64,000 nt of DNA. It comes from Roseateles_B flavus (lineage in GTDB: Bacteria; Pseudomonadota; Gammaproteobacteria; Burkholderiales; Burkholderiaceae_C). Under the pieces are notes generated by a model. It saw only the letters and a program-made list of their open reading frames with translations, was not told the origin of the DNA and did not search any database. Below, one piece after another: positions 18,655-27,480 of this stretch (positions are counted from its first letter, which is position 1; each line of letters starts with the position of its first letter). Where the stretch lies: the NCBI RefSeq assembly GCF_039872765.1, contig NZ_JBDPZC010000010.1:62001-126000 (forward strand), read 5' to 3'. Both the position numbers and the translations under genes were made by a program.

Positions 18655-19670
18655 AGTTCGCAATCGTCGGCGCCGGTGCCATCGGCGGCCTTCTGGGTAC
18701 GCGCCTGGCCCTGGCCGGAAACGCAGTCACCTTCATCGCCCGCAATCGCAACCTGGCGGCCATCAACAGCGAGGGCTTCACCCTCGTCGAGGAAGACGGC
18801 AGCGCCCTGCAGGCGCCGGCGGGCGAGAGCCTGCGTGCCGTGCAGCGCATGGCCGAGGCCGGCGTGCAGGACGTGGTGCTGCTGACGGTCAAGGCGCACC
18901 AGCTGCATGAGCTGCTGGCGGAGCTGCCGGCCTTGATCGGGCCGCAGACGCTCGTCGTCAGCATGATCAACGGCCTGCCGTGGTGGTACTTCCAGGGCCT
19001 GGCGGGGCCGCACGAGGGGCGGGTGCTGGAGTCCGTGGACCCGGGCGGCGCCATCGCGCGCACACTGCCGGCCGCCCAGGTGATCGGCAGCATCGTCTAC
19101 CCGGCGGCGCAGCTGGAGGCGCCGGGCAGGGTCCGTCTCATCGAGGGCAACCGCTTCTCGCTGGGCGAGCTGGACGGCACGCGCAGCGAGCGCGTCGAAG
19201 CCCTGTCCCAGGTGCTGATGCAGGCCGGTTTCAAGGCTCCGGTGAGCCGGGACATCCGCTCCGAGCTGTGGGTCAAGCTGTGGGGCAACCTGAGCTTCAA
19301 TCCCATCTCCGCGCTGACGCATGCGACGCTGGAGGACATCTGCCGCTTCCCGCTCACCCGCGAGCTGGCGGCTCGCATGATGACCGAGGCGCAGACCGTG
19401 GGCGAGCAGCTGGGCGTGCAGTTCAAGATCTCGCTGGACAAGCGCATTGCCGGCGCCGAGGCCGTGGGCGCTCACAAGACTTCCATGCTGCAGGATGTCG
19501 AGGCCGGGCGCGCGCTGGAGCTGGAGGCGCTGCTGGGCGCGGTGGTGGAACTGGCCCGCATCACCGGAACGCCGAGCCCCAACCTCGATGCGGTCTATGC
19601 GCTGACGCGCCTGCTGGGCGCGACACTTGGCCGCGAGCAGGCTCGGCTGAGCCTGCAGTCGCTGGCCTGA
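18651..19670 (+). CDS. Ketopantoate reductase-family protein (PanE/ApbA-like)
   Basis: The product is 339 residues with the NADPH-binding start IVGAGAIGGLLGTRLALAG, the central VKAHQ that carries a catalytic lysine in PanE, and a C-terminal helical ApbA_C domain with LWGNLSFNPISAL. The family reduces 2-dehydropantoate to pantoate, but paralogues act on other 2-oxo acids. It is translationally coupled to tctA by ATGA, which ties it to the transporter and ligase rather than to pantothenate genes, none of which are near. I therefore suspect a reductase for an imported oxo acid. That is inference. Confidence 0.82.
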   Translation: MKFAIVGAGAIGGLLGTRLALAGNAVTFIARNRNLAAINSEGFTLVEEDGSALQAPAGESLRAVQRMAEAGVQDVVLLTVKAHQLHELLAELPALIGPQTLVVSMINGLPWWYFQGLAGPHEGRVLESVDPGGAIARTLPAAQVIGSIVYPAAQLEAPGRVRLIEGNRFSLGELDGTRSERVEALSQVLMQAGFKAPVSRDIRSELWVKLWGNLSFNPISALTHATLEDICRFPLTRELAARMMTEAQTVGEQLGVQFKISLDKRIAGAEAVGAHKTSMLQDVEAGRALELEALLGAVVELARITGTPSPNLDAVYALTRLLGATLGREQARLSLQSLA

Positions 19671-19686
19671 GGACGGGCCCCCGGCC

Positions 19687-20160
19687 TCACTCGCAGCGCA
19701 GACCCTCGATTCCGAGGCTGCGGCCCGTCGGCAGCAGGCGTTCCTGCACCTCGCAGCGCTTCATGCCCGCAGGCACGGGCCGCACCAGGATCAGTGCGGT
19801 GTGGTGGTAGGAGCAGGCCAGCCAGAGGGCCTCGTCGGTGGCCGCGGAGGTGGGCACGGGCTTGAAGGTCCAGCCGTAGTGCCGCAGCCGGCCGGCCTTG
19901 CGTTCGAAGTCGGGCACCAGCCGCGCGCCCTGTTCGGGCGGCCCCTGCAGCATCGACACCCCGCTGAGCGCATGGACCGGCAGGCCGGGGTCGGTCAAGG
20001 CCAGCCAGGGCGAGGCGGGCGCGCTGCCCGGCTGTTCCCGGACCTCGAGGCTGGCCGGGCAGGCCAGCGCCGGTGCCGGCTCGGATGGGCCCGCCCAGGC
20101 GGCCGAGGCCAGGCACAGCGCCAGCGCGGCGGCCCTCAGTGGCGTAGCAATTGGTCGCAA
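19687..20160 (-). CDS. Secreted small protein, STY0301-like; possible immunity protein
   Basis: The product is 157 residues with a clear signal peptide (MRPIATPLRAAALALCLAS, cut near AWA-G at 23), so it should be periplasmic. Four cysteines (ACPAS, LACSY, KRCEV, LRCE) could make two disulfides. The WLACSYHH, CEVQERLL and terminal layout resemble what I remember of the STY0301 family. It starts seven bases after the stop of the amidase-like gene, in the same orientation. This is the order expected for a cell-wall amidase effector and its periplasmic immunity protein. Family recall is from memory and untested. Confidence 0.62.
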   Translation of the reverse strand: MRPIATPLRAAALALCLASAAWAGPSEPAPALACPASLEVREQPGSAPASPWLALTDPGLPVHALSGVSMLQGPPEQGARLVPDFERKAGRLRHYGWTFKPVPTSAATDEALWLACSYHHTALILVRPVPAGMKRCEVQERLLPTGRSLGIEGLRCE

Positions 20161-20167
20161 ATCTGCC

Positions 20168-20557
20168 TCACTCGATGACGAAGTACTGGCGGGCGCAGTC
20201 GACGCGCGGGTAGTCCGGCCGCTTCAGGTAGATGGTGCGGCGCTTGACCTCGCCCTGGCTGTTCCACTGGTCCAGCACCACGATGCCCAGGGCGTTCTCC
20301 TCCAGGAAGATGGCGGCATGGCGGCCCCGGCCGTCGCGGGGGTAGTGGCCGTGCTCGTCGAAGGTCGCGATGGCCGTGCCGCGGCGGATGCTGCCAGGCC
20401 GCGCACCGACCACCTGCACGCCCTGGCGCCATTCCGGCGTCGACGGGGCGCCGGTGGCCTGACGCACATACTCCACGCATTCGGTGTGGCCGGCCTTGTT
20501 CACGAACTTGGCCGGACCGAAGGACTGTGATTCGGCGATCTGGAGAAGGTAGGACAT
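20168..20557 (-). CDS. BPSL0067/Tae2-like putative amidase (cysteine-histidine hydrolase)
   Basis: The product is 129 residues with the start taken at the ATG at 20557 (MSYLLQIAES); an ATG at 20587 is an alternative. The fold signature is NlpC/CHAP-like: HTECVEYVRQATG gives a candidate nucleophile Cys27, and GRHAAIFLEENALGIVVLDQ gives His80 and a following Asp96-Gln97. There is no signal peptide. This matches the BPSL0067 family, which I associate with type VI amidase effectors of the Tae2 group, which cleave peptidoglycan peptides in rival cells. It is followed directly by a secreted STY0301-like gene. No type VI apparatus genes are in the window. Confidence 0.7.
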   Translation of the reverse strand: MSYLLQIAESQSFGPAKFVNKAGHTECVEYVRQATGAPSTPEWRQGVQVVGARPGSIRRGTAIATFDEHGHYPRDGRGRHAAIFLEENALGIVVLDQWNSQGEVKRRTIYLKRPDYPRVDCARQYFVIE

Positions 20558-20625
20558 GGACTCGGTCAGTTGCTTGCAACCCGACATGCTCGCCCGGATC
20601 GGCGCTTGCCGTGTAAACGGCTGTG

Positions 20626-21471
20626 TCAGCGCCGGGCGGCCCACTCCTGCCGGAGGAAGGCCAGCACGGCGTCCTCGTCGTGGTGCCCGATCACCGTCTG
20701 TGCCTCCGCCTTGACCTCGTCGATGGCATTGGCCATGGCCACGCCCCGGTGGGCGGCGCGCAGCATGGTGATGTCGTTGACCTGGTCGCCGAAGACCACC
20801 ACCTCGCGATCACTCAGACCGTAACGCTGGGCGAGGATGTGGATGGCCTGGTCCTTGGTGGCGCGGCGGTCATGCACGGTGAGCCAGGGCCAGTCGGGGC
20901 GGTAGAGGTCCTCGTTGAGGTGGCACTGCACCGCCTCGCCGAACTGGGCCTGGATGTCCTCGTAAAGCACCTGCAGCGGGCCGTGCGGGCCCACCACCAC
21001 CAGCGTCATCAGCGGACCGCCCCCCAGCTCGCGGGCGAGGTCCGTGCACTGGCGCAGGCGGGGATCCCCGTTGAGCACCCGCTCGTCGACGAAATGCCGC
21101 TGGCCCTCGTTCTCCACGCCCTGCCAGCAAAGCCGGTCGCCCTCGGGCGCGTGGACCGAGAGGAAGGGCATCTGCCCATGGCGGCGCACCAGGGCGAAGA
21201 GCGCCTCGCTCAGGGCGCCGTCCATGCCATGCACCAGCTCATGCCGGCCCGTGGCCAGGTCGCTGATGAAGGCGCCGTTGGACGAGATCACCGGCAGGCT
21301 CAGCGGCAGCCCGGCCAGCAGCTGGCGGATGGACACCACATGGCGCGCGCTGGCCACGGTGAAGACCAGGCCCGAGCCCAGCAGCTCGGTGAGCCCGGTG
21401 CGGGTGGTGTCGGACAGCAGGCCCTGGCGGTTGAGCAGGGTGCCGTCGAGGTCGGATACGTAAAGCGTCAT
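20626..21471 (-). CDS. HAD-superfamily Cof-type phosphatase
   Basis: The product is 281 residues with the HAD nucleophile motif VSDLDGTLLN at the N-terminus (Asp7, Asp9), motif II in VISSNGA and motif IV in VVFGDQVNDITML, with a large C2-type cap between. This is the Cof/YidA layout. Such enzymes dephosphorylate sugar phosphates, flavin or pyridoxal phosphates with broad specificity in the cytoplasm. It lies 68 bases upstream of the amidase-like gene in the same direction and may share a transcript, but a functional link is not evident. Confidence 0.88.
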   Translation of the reverse strand: MTLYVSDLDGTLLNRQGLLSDTTRTGLTELLGSGLVFTVASARHVVSIRQLLAGLPLSLPVISSNGAFISDLATGRHELVHGMDGALSEALFALVRRHGQMPFLSVHAPEGDRLCWQGVENEGQRHFVDERVLNGDPRLRQCTDLARELGGGPLMTLVVVGPHGPLQVLYEDIQAQFGEAVQCHLNEDLYRPDWPWLTVHDRRATKDQAIHILAQRYGLSDREVVVFGDQVNDITMLRAAHRGVAMANAIDEVKAEAQTVIGHHDEDAVLAFLRQEWAARR

Positions 21472-21532
21472 CGCAGCTCAAATGAAAAGCGGCGCCGCAG
21501 CGCCGCAGGGAAAGCGTCAGGCAAGCCTGGCC

Positions 21533-23302
21533 TCAAAGCACCTCGGAGGCGAAGTCCGCCAGGCGCGAGCGCTCGCCGCGCGCCAGGGTGACGTGACCGC
21601 TGTGGGCCCAGCCCTTGAAGCGGTCCACCGCGTAGGTCAGGCCCGAGGAGCCCTCGGTGAGGTAGGGCGTGTCGATCTGGGCGAGGTTGCCCAGGCAGAC
21701 GATCTTGGTGCCCGGGCCGGCGCGCGTGATCAGGGTCTTCATCTGCTTGGGCGTCAGGTTCTGCGCCTCGTCGATGATGACGAACTTGTTGAGGAAGGTG
21801 CGGCCGCGCATGAAGTTCAGGCTCTTGATCTTGATCTTGCTGCGCACGAGGTCGTTGGTGGCGGCCCGGCCCCATTCGCCGGCGCTGCTGTCACCGCGGG
21901 CCAGGACCTCGAGGTTGTCGTCCAGCGCGCCCATCCAGGGGCCCATCTTTTCTTCCTCGGTGCCGGGAAGGAAACCGATGTCCTCGCCCACGGGCACGGT
22001 CACGCGGGTGACGATGATCTCGCTGTAGCGGCGCTCGTCCAGCACCTGCGACAGGCCGGCGGCCAGGGTCATCAGCGTCTTGCCCGTGCCGGCGGTGCCG
22101 GTGAGGGTGACGAAGTCGACGTCCGGGTCCATCAGCAGGTTGAGGGCGAAGTTCTGCTCGCGGTTGCGGGCGGTGATGCCCCACACGGCATTCTTCTGGT
22201 GGCCGTAGTCCTTGAGCGTGCGCAGCACGGCGCTCTTGCCGGTGATCTCGGTGACCTTGGCATAGAGCGGCGCGGTGCCCGGCGCTTCCAGGTAGACCAG
22301 CTCGTTGACCAGCAGCGAGGGCACCAGCGGGCCGCTGATGCGGTAGAAGGTGATGCCGCCCTGCTGCCAGCTCTCCATGGTCTTGCCATGGCGCTCCCAG
22401 AAGTCGGCCGGGAGGGCCTGCACGCCGGTGTAGAGCAGGTCGGAATCTTCCAGGGTCTTGTCGTTGCGGTAGTCCTCGGCGGGCAGGCCCAGGGCCCGGG
22501 CCTTGATCCGCATGTTGATGTCCTTGGACACCAGCACGACCTCGCGCTCCGGTTGCTGCGCCTTGAGCGCCTGCACCACGCCCAGGATCTGGTTGTCCGC
22601 CTTGCCCTGGGGCAGACCCTGGGGCAGGGGGGCGTCGATCAGCTGGGTCTGGAAGAAGAGCTTGCCGCCGGCCTCGCGGTGGCCGGTCTGGTCCAGGGGC
22701 AGGCCCTTGGCCATTTCCTCCAGCGTGCTGCTCTTGAGGCTGGCGGCCAGGGCGTCGAGGTCACGGCTGACCTGGCGCACGTTTCGGGCGACCTCGGTCA
22801 TGCCCTTCTTGTGCCCGTCCAGCTCCTCCAGGGTGATCATCGGGAGGTAGATGTCGTGTTCCTCGAAACGGAACAGGCACATCGGATCGTGCATCAGCAC
22901 GTTGGTGTCGAGGACGAAGAGCTTGCTGCTGCCGGTGCCCTTCGGCTTGGTCGCCTTGCTCGCGCGGGCCTTGGCCGCCGAAGCGGGCGCGGGCGAAGGT
23001 GCAGGAGCAAGAGCAGGTGCGGGGGCAGGCGCCCTGGCGGCAGGGGTTTCAACCTTGGGCGCGCGGGCCTCGATAACGGCAGGCGCGGCCGGCTCGGCCG
23101 TGCGCAGCACCTTGGCCGAACGCTGGGGCCGGGCCGGGGCGGGCGCGGCGACCACGCTCAGCACCGGTGCGGGCGGGGTGGGGGCCGGGGCCTCGGGCAG
23201 GGCGGCCAACACCGGTTTCTTCTTGCTGGGGACCAGGCTGGTGGCGTACTCGCTGGCGTCCAGACGGCTGGCGCGCTTGGTCGGGGGCTTGGGCAGTGGC
23301 AT
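21533..23302 (-). CDS. PhoH-family ATPase with N-terminal PIN domain (YlaK type)
   Basis: The product is 589 residues from ATG 23302; an open frame extends to 23383 but runs into a terminator-like hairpin. After a Lys/Pro/Ala-rich region of about 130 residues comes a PIN-type RNase domain with VLDTNVLMHDPMCLF (first acidic residue) and ITLEELDGHKKG. The PhoH ATPase domain carries Walker A GTAGTGKT and Walker B FVIIDEAQN. PIN-PhoH proteins couple RNA unwinding to cleavage. It is most likely transcribed on its own, since two hairpins separate it from bcp upstream. Confidence 0.88.
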   Translation of the reverse strand: MPLPKPPTKRASRLDASEYATSLVPSKKKPVLAALPEAPAPTPPAPVLSVVAAPAPARPQRSAKVLRTAEPAAPAVIEARAPKVETPAARAPAPAPALAPAPSPAPASAAKARASKATKPKGTGSSKLFVLDTNVLMHDPMCLFRFEEHDIYLPMITLEELDGHKKGMTEVARNVRQVSRDLDALAASLKSSTLEEMAKGLPLDQTGHREAGGKLFFQTQLIDAPLPQGLPQGKADNQILGVVQALKAQQPEREVVLVSKDINMRIKARALGLPAEDYRNDKTLEDSDLLYTGVQALPADFWERHGKTMESWQQGGITFYRISGPLVPSLLVNELVYLEAPGTAPLYAKVTEITGKSAVLRTLKDYGHQKNAVWGITARNREQNFALNLLMDPDVDFVTLTGTAGTGKTLMTLAAGLSQVLDERRYSEIIVTRVTVPVGEDIGFLPGTEEEKMGPWMGALDDNLEVLARGDSSAGEWGRAATNDLVRSKIKIKSLNFMRGRTFLNKFVIIDEAQNLTPKQMKTLITRAGPGTKIVCLGNLAQIDTPYLTEGSSGLTYAVDRFKGWAHSGHVTLARGERSRLADFASEVL

Positions 23303-23383
23303 GAGGCGTTTGAAGGGACGGGTCAAGCCGTCCTTGGCAGTGGGTGCGGAGACCGCCTCCCGGCATCGGGTCCTGAAAAGCAA

Positions 23384-23411
23384 AAAGCCGCCTTCGTCGG
23401 AGGGCGGCTTT
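23384..23411 (-). terminator. Intrinsic terminator on the minus strand, upstream of phoH
   Basis: A 9-bp stem, AAAGCCGCC (23384-23392) with GGCGGCTTT (23403-23411), has a 10-base loop. Read on the minus strand it is followed by a run of T (complement of the A-run at 23382-23386). It would stop minus-strand transcripts coming from bcp before phoH. Confidence 0.72.
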
Positions 23412-23509
23412 GTTCAGGGCAGGGTCCGGAGCGCGAGGGCATGGTTTGATTATGCACAAGTCGTCCGGGCCCCCGGAGGGCGGCAGGCTGCGGCGTCCAA
23501 ATACAACAA

Positions 23510-23539
23510 AGCCGGCCTCGTCATCTGACGGGGCCGGCT
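23510..23539 (-). terminator. Hairpin downstream of bcp
   Basis: AGCCGGCC (23510-23517) pairs with GGCCGGCT (23532-23539) around a 14-base loop. On the minus strand it is followed by TTGTTG. It is the first of two minus-strand hairpins between bcp and phoH. The 319 bases between the genes (23303-23621) hold these two structures and presumably the phoH promoter, but no ORF I would accept. Confidence 0.6.
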
Positions 23540-23621
23540 CGAGCGGGATACTGCGGGGCTGGCCCCAGATTCCGCGGGCCTCAGGCGGGCGCCCGGGCCT
23601 GGGACGGCTGGGGGGCCTGGA

Positions 23622-24101
23622 TCATGCGGCTTCCTTCTTCAGCGACTTCACGGCCTTGAGGACTTCGTCCACATGGCCGGCCACCTTGATGCCGCGCCAC
23701 TCGGCACGCAGCACGCCGCTGGCGTCGATCAGGAAGGTGGAGCGCTCGATGCCCTTCACCTTCTTGCCGTACATGATCTTGTTCTTGACCACACCGAACA
23801 TGTGGCAGAGCTTCTCTTCGGTATCGGCGATGAGCTCGAAGGGCAACTCCAGGGTCTGCTTGAACTTGTCATGCGAGACCATGTTGTCGCGCGACACCCC
23901 CAGCACCACGGCGCCGGCCTTCACAAAGTCCTTGTGTCGGTCACGGAATTGCATGGCTTCGGTGGTGCAACCCGGGGTATTGTCCTTGGGGTAGAAGTAC
24001 AGCACCACCGTCTGGCCATGGAAAGCCTGGGGTGTGAACTTCACGCCTCCGGTAGCAAGAGCTTCAATTTCCGGGAGGGGTTTGTTGAGCGCTGGCGTCA
24101 T
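23622..24101 (-). CDS. bcp: Thioredoxin-dependent peroxiredoxin, Bcp/PrxQ family
   Basis: The product is 159 residues, the usual Bcp length. The peroxidatic cysteine lies in YPKDNTPGCTTEAMQFRD. The resolving cysteine that many PrxQ proteins carry five residues later is a Met/Gln here, so this copy works either as a 1-Cys enzyme or with a more distant cysteine such as the one in EKLCHMFG. It reduces hydrogen peroxide and organic or lipid hydroperoxides using thioredoxin in the cytoplasm. It is monocistronic, with hairpins downstream. Confidence 0.92.
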   Translation of the reverse strand: MTPALNKPLPEIEALATGGVKFTPQAFHGQTVVLYFYPKDNTPGCTTEAMQFRDRHKDFVKAGAVVLGVSRDNMVSHDKFKQTLELPFELIADTEEKLCHMFGVVKNKIMYGKKVKGIERSTFLIDASGVLRAEWRGIKVAGHVDEVLKAVKSLKKEAA

Positions 24102-24251
24102 GTGGGCGTTTTTGCTAGTAGGCCTGCCCGACTGGGCATAGCCTGCAATTATACGTTGAACGCCAAGTTCCGGCTTTGCCGGCCTTTCGGGGGATTGTCC
24201 GGACTTGCCGGATGAGGCCGGCGTCGGAGGTGGCGGCGGTTGCCAGGCCCC

Positions 24252-24632
24252 TCAGGCCTGCGCTTCGATCAGCAGCGCCGCCAGCACCGAGCGCCCCTCG
24301 GCGGCCAGCACGTTGTAGGTGCGGCAGGCGGCGGCCAGGTCCATGGTCTCCAGGCCGATGCGGGCCTCGATGAGGGCCCGGTAGCGGGCCGGCGGGACGA
24401 AGCGCAGCCGCTCGCCGCTGCCGAAGATCACCAACTCGGGCTTCAGCGCCAGGATGCGCTCGAAGGCGGCTTCGTCCAGCGACTCGAAGCGGTCCACGCC
24501 CCAGGCCTGCACCTCGCCGCGCCATGGCACCAGCAGGCTGCTGCCGTGGGGCTGGCCGTTGACCCACACGCGGTTCTTCTCATGGCGGGAGATGCTGTTG
24601 CCGCCTTGCTGTTCGTCGAGCTGGAATTTCAT
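24252..24632 (-). CDS. Mth938-like domain protein (DUF498/NDUFAF3 family)
   Basis: The product is 126 residues and is nearly all one Mth938-like domain: VPWRGEVQAWGVDRFESLDE, then PELVIFGSGERLRF and the MDLAAACRTYNVLAAEGR segment that is the most conserved part. Bacterial members are uncharacterised; the mitochondrial relative NDUFAF3 assists complex I assembly. In many proteobacteria the gene sits alone beside amino-acid or envelope genes. It is divergent from the alaA-like gene across 204 bases. No catalytic residues are evident. Confidence 0.85.
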   Translation of the reverse strand: MKFQLDEQQGGNSISRHEKNRVWVNGQPHGSSLLVPWRGEVQAWGVDRFESLDEAAFERILALKPELVIFGSGERLRFVPPARYRALIEARIGLETMDLAAACRTYNVLAAEGRSVLAALLIEAQA

Positions 24633-24836
24633 GCCGGAGCGCTGGGATGGGGTCGGTGGATGACGGAGGAAGGGCAGGGGGCCGCCCCGGGACGCAAGCG
24701 TCGCGGGCCGGGGCGACGAAGCCTAGCTGCGCGGCTTTCGAACCATGGAGAGATCCATCCAGGGAAAGCCCTGCTACCCTGTTAAATTCTACGTTTTGCG
24801 GCGCAACATGCGCGGCATCCACGAGGAGTCCCTGTC

Positions 24837-26063
24837 TTGAACCCGATTTCCAAGTCCGCCAAGCTCGCCAATGTCTGCTACGACATCCGTGGTCCTGTGC
24901 TGGACAAGGCGCGCCAGATGGAGGAGGAGGGGCAGAAGATCATCAAGCTGAACATCGGCAACATCGCCGCCTTCGGCATCGCCCCCCCGGACGAGATCGT
25001 CCAGGACATGATCCGCAACCTCCCCGACGCCGCCGGCTACACCGATTCCAAGGGCCTCTTCGCCCCTCGCAAGGCAGTGGTGCACTACTGCCAGGAAAAG
25101 AACATCCGCGGCGTGACCGTGGACGATGTCTACCTGGGCAACGGCGCCTCCGAGCTGATCGTGATGGCCCTCAACGCGCTGCTGGACAACGGCGACGAAG
25201 TGCTGCTGCCCGCGCCCGACTATCCGCTCTACACCGCCGCCGTGGCTCTCTCGGGCGGCAACCCGGTGCATTACGTCTGCGACGAGCAGAGCGACTGGAT
25301 GCCCGACATCGAGGACATCAAGCGCAAGATCACCCCGCGCACCCGGGCCATCGTCGTCATCAATCCGAACAATCCCACGGGCGCGCTCTATCCGGAGTCG
25401 CTGCTGCTGGAGATCGTCGAGCTCGCGCGTCAGCACCAGCTGATCATCATGGCCGACGAGATCTACGACAAGACGCTGTTCGACGGCAACGTCCACACCA
25501 GCATCGCCTCGCTCTCGGAAGACGTGCTCACGCTGACCTTCAACGGCCTGTCCAAGAACTACCGCAGCTGCGGCTACCGGGCCGGCTGGATGGTGGTCTC
25601 GGGCGAGAAGCGCCATGCGGCGGACTACATCACCGGCCTGAACATGCTGGCCTCCATGCGCCTGTGCGCCAACACGCCGGGCCAGCTGGCCATCCAGACC
25701 GCACTGGGCGGCTATCAGAGCATCAAGGACCTGGTCGCCCCCGGCGGCCGCCTGTGCCGCCAGCGCGATCTGGCCTACGAGCTGCTGAGCCAGATCCCCG
25801 GCGTCAGCGTCGTGAAGCCGAAGGCCGCGCTCTACATGTTCCCCCGCCTGGACCCCAAGATCTACCCGATCGAGGACGACCAGCGGTTCGCCTATGAGCT
25901 GCTGGCCGAGGAAAAGGTGCTGATCGTGCAGGGGACGGGCTTCAACTGGCGTGCCCCCGATCACTTCCGGCTCGTCTTCCTGCCCAACACCGACGACCTC
26001 CGCGAGGCCGTGGGCCGGATCGAGCGTTTCCTGTCGAACTACCGAAAACGTCACGGGCGCTGA
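24837..26063 (+). CDS. Pyridoxal-phosphate aminotransferase, AlaA-like
   Basis: The product is 408 residues. The start is a TTG at 24837, supported by GAGGAG at 24823-24828, eight bases upstream, and by the conserved N-terminal YDIRGPVLDKARQMEEEG. It is a class I fold-type I aminotransferase: NPNNPTGALYP, DEIYDKTLFDG, the Schiff-base Lys240 in GLSKNYRSCGYRAGW, and the C-terminal substrate arginine in DHFRLVFLP. E. coli AlaA, the closest kind I recognise, makes alanine from pyruvate and glutamate. It is 34 bases upstream of hom, the order commonly seen in Burkholderiales, where it may serve branched or aspartate-family amino acid synthesis. Confidence 0.88.
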   Translation: MNPISKSAKLANVCYDIRGPVLDKARQMEEEGQKIIKLNIGNIAAFGIAPPDEIVQDMIRNLPDAAGYTDSKGLFAPRKAVVHYCQEKNIRGVTVDDVYLGNGASELIVMALNALLDNGDEVLLPAPDYPLYTAAVALSGGNPVHYVCDEQSDWMPDIEDIKRKITPRTRAIVVINPNNPTGALYPESLLLEIVELARQHQLIIMADEIYDKTLFDGNVHTSIASLSEDVLTLTFNGLSKNYRSCGYRAGWMVVSGEKRHAADYITGLNMLASMRLCANTPGQLAIQTALGGYQSIKDLVAPGGRLCRQRDLAYELLSQIPGVSVVKPKAALYMFPRLDPKIYPIEDDQRFAYELLAEEKVLIVQGTGFNWRAPDHFRLVFLPNTDDLREAVGRIERFLSNYRKRHGR

Positions 26064-26097
26064 GTCGCCCCCCATCCAGTCAGAACGAGAACACACC

Positions 26098-27420
26098 ATG
26101 AAAGCGATCAAAGTCGGCCTCCTTGGCATCGGCACCGTGGGCAGCGGCACCTTCAACGTGCTGCGTCGCAACCAGGCCGAGATTCGCGGCCGCGCCGGCC
26201 GGGGGATCGAGATCACCATGGTGTCGCGCCGCAATGTGGCGCTGGCGCGCGAGATCGTGGGGGACGCCGCCCAGGTGGTGGCCGACCCGCGCGAGATCAT
26301 CGCCAATCCCGAGATCGACATCGTCGTCGAGCTGATCGGCGGCTGCGGCGTGGCCCGCGAACTGGTGCTGGAGGCCATCGCCGCCGGCAAGCACGTGGTC
26401 ACCGCCAACAAGGCCCTGCTGGCCGAGCATGGCACCGAGATCTTCGCCGCCGCCCGCGAGAAGGGCGTGATGGTGGCCTTCGAGGCCGCGGTGGCTGGGG
26501 GCATCCCCATCATCAAGGCCCTGCGCGAGGGCCTCACCGCCAACCGCATCGAGTGGCTCGCCGGCATCATCAACGGCACGACGAACTTCATCCTGTCCGA
26601 GATGCGCAGCAAGGGCCTGGACTTCGCCACCGTGCTGAAGGAGGCGCAGCGCCTGGGCTATGCCGAGTCCGACCCCACCTTCGACATCGAAGGCGTGGAC
26701 GCCGCGCACAAGGCCACCATCATGAGCGCGATCGCCTTCGGCATCCCGGTGCAATTCGACAAGGCCCATGTGGAAGGCATCAGCCAGCTGCAGGCCACGG
26801 ACATCAAGTACGCCGAGCAGCTGGGCTACCGCATCAAGCTGCTGGGCATCGCCCGCCGCCGCAGTGACGTCGCGGGTGGCGGCATCGAGCTGCGCGTGCA
26901 CCCCACGCTGATCCCGGCCCAGCGCCTGATCGCCAATGTGGAAGGCGCGATGAACGCCGTCGTGGTCCAGGCCGACGCCGTGGGCACCACGCTCTACTAC
27001 GGCAAGGGGGCCGGCTCCGAGCCCACCGCCTCGGCCGTCATCGCCGACCTGGTGGACATCACCCGCCTGCACACCGCCGACCCCGATCACCGCGTGCCGC
27101 ACCTGGCCTTCCAGCCGGACAGCATGAGCAACACGCCCATCCTGCCCATGGCGCAGGTGCTGACCAGCTTCTACCTGCGCCTGTGCGTGGCGGATGAAGC
27201 CGGCGTGCTCTCCCGCATCACCACCATCCTGGCTGAGCACGACATCTCCATCGACGCCGTGCTGCAGCGGGAGTCGGCCGAGGGCGAGAAGCAGACCGAC
27301 CTCATCATCCTGACCCACGAGACGCAGGAAGGCCGCATGAGCACGGCCCTGGCCCAGATGCAGAGCCTGCCCACCGTGCTGGCGCCCATCGTGCGCCTGC
27401 GCAAGGAGGATCTGGCCTGA
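26098..27420 (+). CDS. hom: Homoserine dehydrogenase with C-terminal ACT domain
   Basis: The product is 440 residues. The NAD(P)-binding Rossmann start is KVGLLGIGTVGSGTFNVL. The homoserine dehydrogenase core contains AAVAGGIPIIKALREGL, with the catalytic lysine, and GIINGTTNFILSEM. An ACT domain occupies about residues 360-440 and should give threonine feedback control. The enzyme reduces aspartate semialdehyde to homoserine. ATG 26098 follows the aminotransferase stop by 34 bases. Its usual partner thrC is here displaced by two inserted genes, about 3.1 kb downstream. Confidence 0.95.
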   Translation: MKAIKVGLLGIGTVGSGTFNVLRRNQAEIRGRAGRGIEITMVSRRNVALAREIVGDAAQVVADPREIIANPEIDIVVELIGGCGVARELVLEAIAAGKHVVTANKALLAEHGTEIFAAAREKGVMVAFEAAVAGGIPIIKALREGLTANRIEWLAGIINGTTNFILSEMRSKGLDFATVLKEAQRLGYAESDPTFDIEGVDAAHKATIMSAIAFGIPVQFDKAHVEGISQLQATDIKYAEQLGYRIKLLGIARRRSDVAGGGIELRVHPTLIPAQRLIANVEGAMNAVVVQADAVGTTLYYGKGAGSEPTASAVIADLVDITRLHTADPDHRVPHLAFQPDSMSNTPILPMAQVLTSFYLRLCVADEAGVLSRITTILAEHDISIDAVLQRESAEGEKQTDLIILTHETQEGRMSTALAQMQSLPTVLAPIVRLRKEDLA

Positions 27421-27480
27421 GGCCTGCGGGGCACCTGCAAGCATCCGCCCCGCCCAGCCACCGCCGCCGGACATGCCGTG

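Noticed and set aside
18651..19670. PanE acting in pantothenate synthesis
   Set aside because: Its coupling to tctA and the lack of panB or panC nearby make a dedicated oxo-acid role more likely. The family call is kept but the symbol is not used.
24690..24730. GC-rich hairpin between the Mth938-like and alaA-like genes as a terminator
   Set aside because: The genes are divergent there, so no transcript should end at this point, and there is no T-run.
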